Shown here: positions 3,895-5,492 of the stretch, in pieces | Numbering within the stretch: position 1 is the first letter of the stretch | Layout: each line of letters starts with the position of its first letter | Source: Leptolyngbyaceae cyanobacterium CSSed165cm_216 | GTDB lineage: Bacteria > Cyanobacteriota > Cyanobacteriia > Phormidesmidales > Phormidesmidaceae | Reading direction: 5' to 3' | NCBI GenBank assembly: GCA_007135385.1 | Contig: SLIY01000225.1 | Coordinates: forward strand, 1 to 5,492 | DNA: 5,492 nucleotides | The notes under the pieces: generated by a model | Told to the model about the DNA's origin: nothing | What the model saw: the letters and a program-made list of their open reading frames with translations, nothing else | Database searches by the model: none | Translations under genes and position numbers: made by a program

Positions 3895-5492
3895 ATGGCT
3901 TACGAACCCCTGCACCACAAGTACCGGCCCCAGACCTTTGGCGAACTGGTGGGGCAAGATGCGATCGCCACTACCCTGGCCAATGCCTTGCAGCAGCAGC
4001 GCATTGCCCACGCCTACCTGTTCTGTGGCCCCAGGGGCACAGGCAAAACCTCCAGCGCCCGAATTTTGGCAAAATCCCTCAACTGTATTCGCCAGGACCA
4101 CCCCACCCCAGAGCCCTGTGGCACCTGCGAGACCTGTCGTTCGATCGCCAATGGCTCAGCCCTCGACTTTATCGAGATTGACGCCGCCAGCAACACCGGC
4201 GTCGACAACATCCGCGAACTAATTGAACGCGCCCAATTTGCCCCGGTGCAGTGTCGCTACAAAGTCTATGTGATCGACGAGTGCCTGACTGGCGATTCCC
4301 TAGTCCTTACCCAAGACGGACTAGTCAGGATTGATGATCCTTTGCTCGAAGGCAAGCAGGTGCTCAGCTACAACGAGCAAACAGGCACTTGGGAGTTTAA
4401 GCGAGCCTTACGGTGGCTTGACCAAGGTACCCGAGACATATTGGAAATTCAGACGACCCATCGTAAGATCAGGTGTACTGAAAACCATTTAGTTAGAACC
4501 GATCAGGGATGGGTAGCCGCAAGGGACATCACAACAGAAAGCAGGATCTTATCCCCTGCGCCTGCGGTTGCGGCACCCTCATCAACAGAGTCGGCTCCGA
4601 CCGACGACCTCGCCAGTTCGTCTTTGGAAACAGTCGTATCTGTGACCCCCGCTGGGGCTGAACCGGTCTACGACATTGAAGTTGAAGATAACCACAACTT
4701 TGTCGCCAATGGGCTATTGGTTCACAACTGCCACATGTTGAGCACAGCGGCTTTTAACGCGCTGCTCAAAACCCTGGAAGAGCCGCCCAGCAATGTGGTG
4801 TTTATCCTGGCCACGACGGATCCGCAGCGGGTGCTGCCGACGATTATTTCTCGCTGCCAGCGGTTTGACTATCGCCGCATTCCCCTGGAGCCGATGATTG
4901 GGCATTTACGGGCGATCGCCTCCCAAGAAGCCATCGACATCAATGACGAAGCCCTACGGCTCGTCGCCCAGGTGTCCCAGGGGGGGCTGCGGGATGCCCA
5001 GAGCTTACTCGATCAACTCAGCCTGCTGGAACCCCCCATAGAAGCAGATGCCGTTTGGGATCTAGTCGGCGCTGTGCCAGAGCAGGATCTGTTAGCTCTG
5101 GTCCAGGCGATCGTGAGTGATCACGGTACGGCCGTGCTTGAGCAAGCCCGTAAGCTGATGGATCGAGGCCGCGAGCCCCTGATTGTGCTACAAAACTTGG
5201 CCGGTTTCTATCGAGATTTACTGATTGCCAAAACTGCCGGCGATCGCCAAGACCTGGTAGCCATTACTCCCCCCACCTGGGCCGACATGCAAACCCTAGC
5301 CCAAGACCTAGATATTGCTCTGCTGTTACAGGGGCAACAACACCTGCGTTCCACCGAAGTGCAGGTAAAAAACACCACCCAACCCCGCCTCTGGCTGGAA
5401 GTCTCCCTGCTCGGCCTCTTACCCTCCACGCTGATCAGCGCCACCACTCCCCGCACCACACCCTCCCCCATACCCGCACCCTCCCCCATACC
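3895..5492 (+). CDS. dnaX: DNA polymerase III subunit gamma/tau with in-frame mini-intein, 3' end missing
   Basis: DnaX is the AAA+ subunit of the clamp loader that places the beta sliding clamp on primed DNA at the replication fork. The 532 codons in the window run without a stop to the edge. Without the intein, 383 residues of mature protein are visible. Precursor numbering: N-terminal motif YEPLHHKYRP (3-11), Walker A GPRGTGKT (45-52), zinc-binding Cys64, Cys75, Cys78 and Cys81, and Walker B VYVIDE (124-129), split from its CHM continuation (279-281) by the intein. Sensor 1 is VVFILATTD (301-309), the SRC arginine-finger motif is 319-321, and the sensor 2 region GGLRDAQ (363-369) contains Arg366. 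The clamp-loader collar follows to about 510. A Pro/Ser/Thr-rich linker then begins, cut off by the window end. The ATG at 3895 gives the standard MAYEPLHHKYRP start, although the nearest Shine-Dalgarno-like AAGG is 12 nt away. No clear promoter is seen. Confidence 0.96.
   Translation, partial: MAYEPLHHKYRPQTFGELVGQDAIATTLANALQQQRIAHAYLFCGPRGTGKTSSARILAKSLNCIRQDHPTPEPCGTCETCRSIANGSALDFIEIDAASNTGVDNIRELIERAQFAPVQCRYKVYVIDECLTGDSLVLTQDGLVRIDDPLLEGKQVLSYNEQTGTWEFKRALRWLDQGTRDILEIQTTHRKIRCTENHLVRTDQGWVAARDITTESRILSPAPAVAAPSSTESAPTDDLASSSLETVVSVTPAGAEPVYDIEVEDNHNFVANGLLVHNCHMLSTAAFNALLKTLEEPPSNVVFILATTDPQRVLPTIISRCQRFDYRRIPLEPMIGHLRAIASQEAIDINDEALRLVAQVSQGGLRDAQSLLDQLSLLEPPIEADAVWDLVGAVPEQDLLALVQAIVSDHGTAVLEQARKLMDRGREPLIVLQNLAGFYRDLLIAKTAGDRQDLVAITPPTWADMQTLAQDLDIALLLQGQQHLRSTEVQVKNTTQPRLWLEVSLLGLLPSTLISATTPRTTPSPIPAPSPI
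4282..4728 (+). mobile_element. DnaX mini-intein, 149 aa, no homing endonuclease
   Basis: This protein-splicing element excises itself from the DnaX precursor and joins the flanks as VIDE-CHMLS. Intein numbering: block A starts at the nucleophile Cys1 (CLTGDSLVLTQDG, 1-13). Block B is in 49-72 with the T-x-x-H motif Thr66-His69. Block F is VYDIEVEDNHNFVANG (129-144), with Asp131 and His138. Block G is GLLVHN (144-149), with the His148-Asn149 pair, and the +1 residue is Cys. All residues of a class 1 intein are present, so it should be active. No LAGLIDADG motif or endonuclease-sized domain exists. Residues about 88-122 form an Ala/Ser/Pro-rich linker in its place. The insertion point matches the Synechocystis DnaX intein, which as I recall is much larger and carries an endonuclease. 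Arg codons are AGG or AGA in 5 of 9 cases, against 1 of 25 in the visible exteins. Confidence 0.95.
5461..5492 (+). repeat. 18-bp tandem repeat in the dnaX linker
   Basis: One full 18-bp unit (5461-5478) is followed by 14 bases of a second (5479-5492), identical as far as the window goes. The unit encodes Pro-Ser-Pro-Ile-Pro-Ala. It lies in the low-complexity linker that follows the clamp-loader collar and may continue beyond the window. Such in-frame repeats can vary in copy number between strains. Confidence 0.75.

Noticed and set aside
4282..4728. Split intein, as in cyanobacterial DnaE
   Set aside because: Both halves are joined in one continuous frame with no stop, restart or rearrangement between blocks B and F.
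5367..5373. A AAA AAC slippery heptamer in dnaX, possible gamma-producing -1 frameshift
   Set aside because: The phase is right, but the -1 frame shows no stop for the remaining ~40 codons to the edge. AAC is a poor slippery codon in bacteria, and no clear stimulatory stem was found directly downstream.
5208..5489. 93-codon minus-strand frame inside dnaX
   Set aside because: It is antisense to a conserved part of DnaX and has no domain features, as expected for a shadow frame.

Overview
The window is cyanobacterial. Six HIP1 octamers (GCGATCGC, at about 891, 2104, 3203, 3961, 4912 and 5240) are typical of cyanobacterial chromosomes. The glutamate-cysteine ligase is of the cyanobacterial type, and dnaX carries an intein at the site known from Synechocystis DnaX. 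Species cannot be named from the sequence alone.

Layout. Four genes lie on the minus strand and dnaX lies on the plus strand. Reading the minus strand from right to left: rnhA (RNase HI, 3366-2857), gshA (glutamate-cysteine ligase, 2748-1597), trmL (tRNA 2'-O-methyltransferase, 1399-926), then about 850 bases with no convincing gene, then the first 26 codons of an unidentified gene that leaves the window at base 1 (TTG start at 79, strong AGGAGG). On the plus strand there is a small orphan reading frame (3640-3822), then dnaX (3895 to beyond 5492), which is cut by the window edge in its proline-rich linker. rnhA and dnaX point away from each other.

The most notable object is a 149-residue mini-intein inside dnaX (4282-4728). 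It has all splicing blocks but no homing endonuclease. An Ala/Ser/Pro-rich linker sits where the endonuclease would be. It splits the Walker B box of the clamp-loader ATPase between DE and CHM, so the polymerase III clamp loader depends on protein splicing. Its arginine codon use (AGG/AGA in 5 of 9) differs sharply from the flanking exteins (1 of 25), as expected for a horizontally acquired element.

The intergenic stretches are rich in inverted repeats. Two (763-831 and 2794-2848) fold on paper as compact three-way junctions: a perfect outer stem enclosing two hairpins. A weaker third lies at 3811-3864. All lie just downstream of, or across, the end of a reading frame and have no U-tract. They may be non-canonical 3'-end or termination elements, or small palindromic repeats. 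The genes are housekeeping (DNA replication and repair, glutathione synthesis, tRNA modification). No CRISPR array, complete insertion sequence, tRNA or rRNA was seen.
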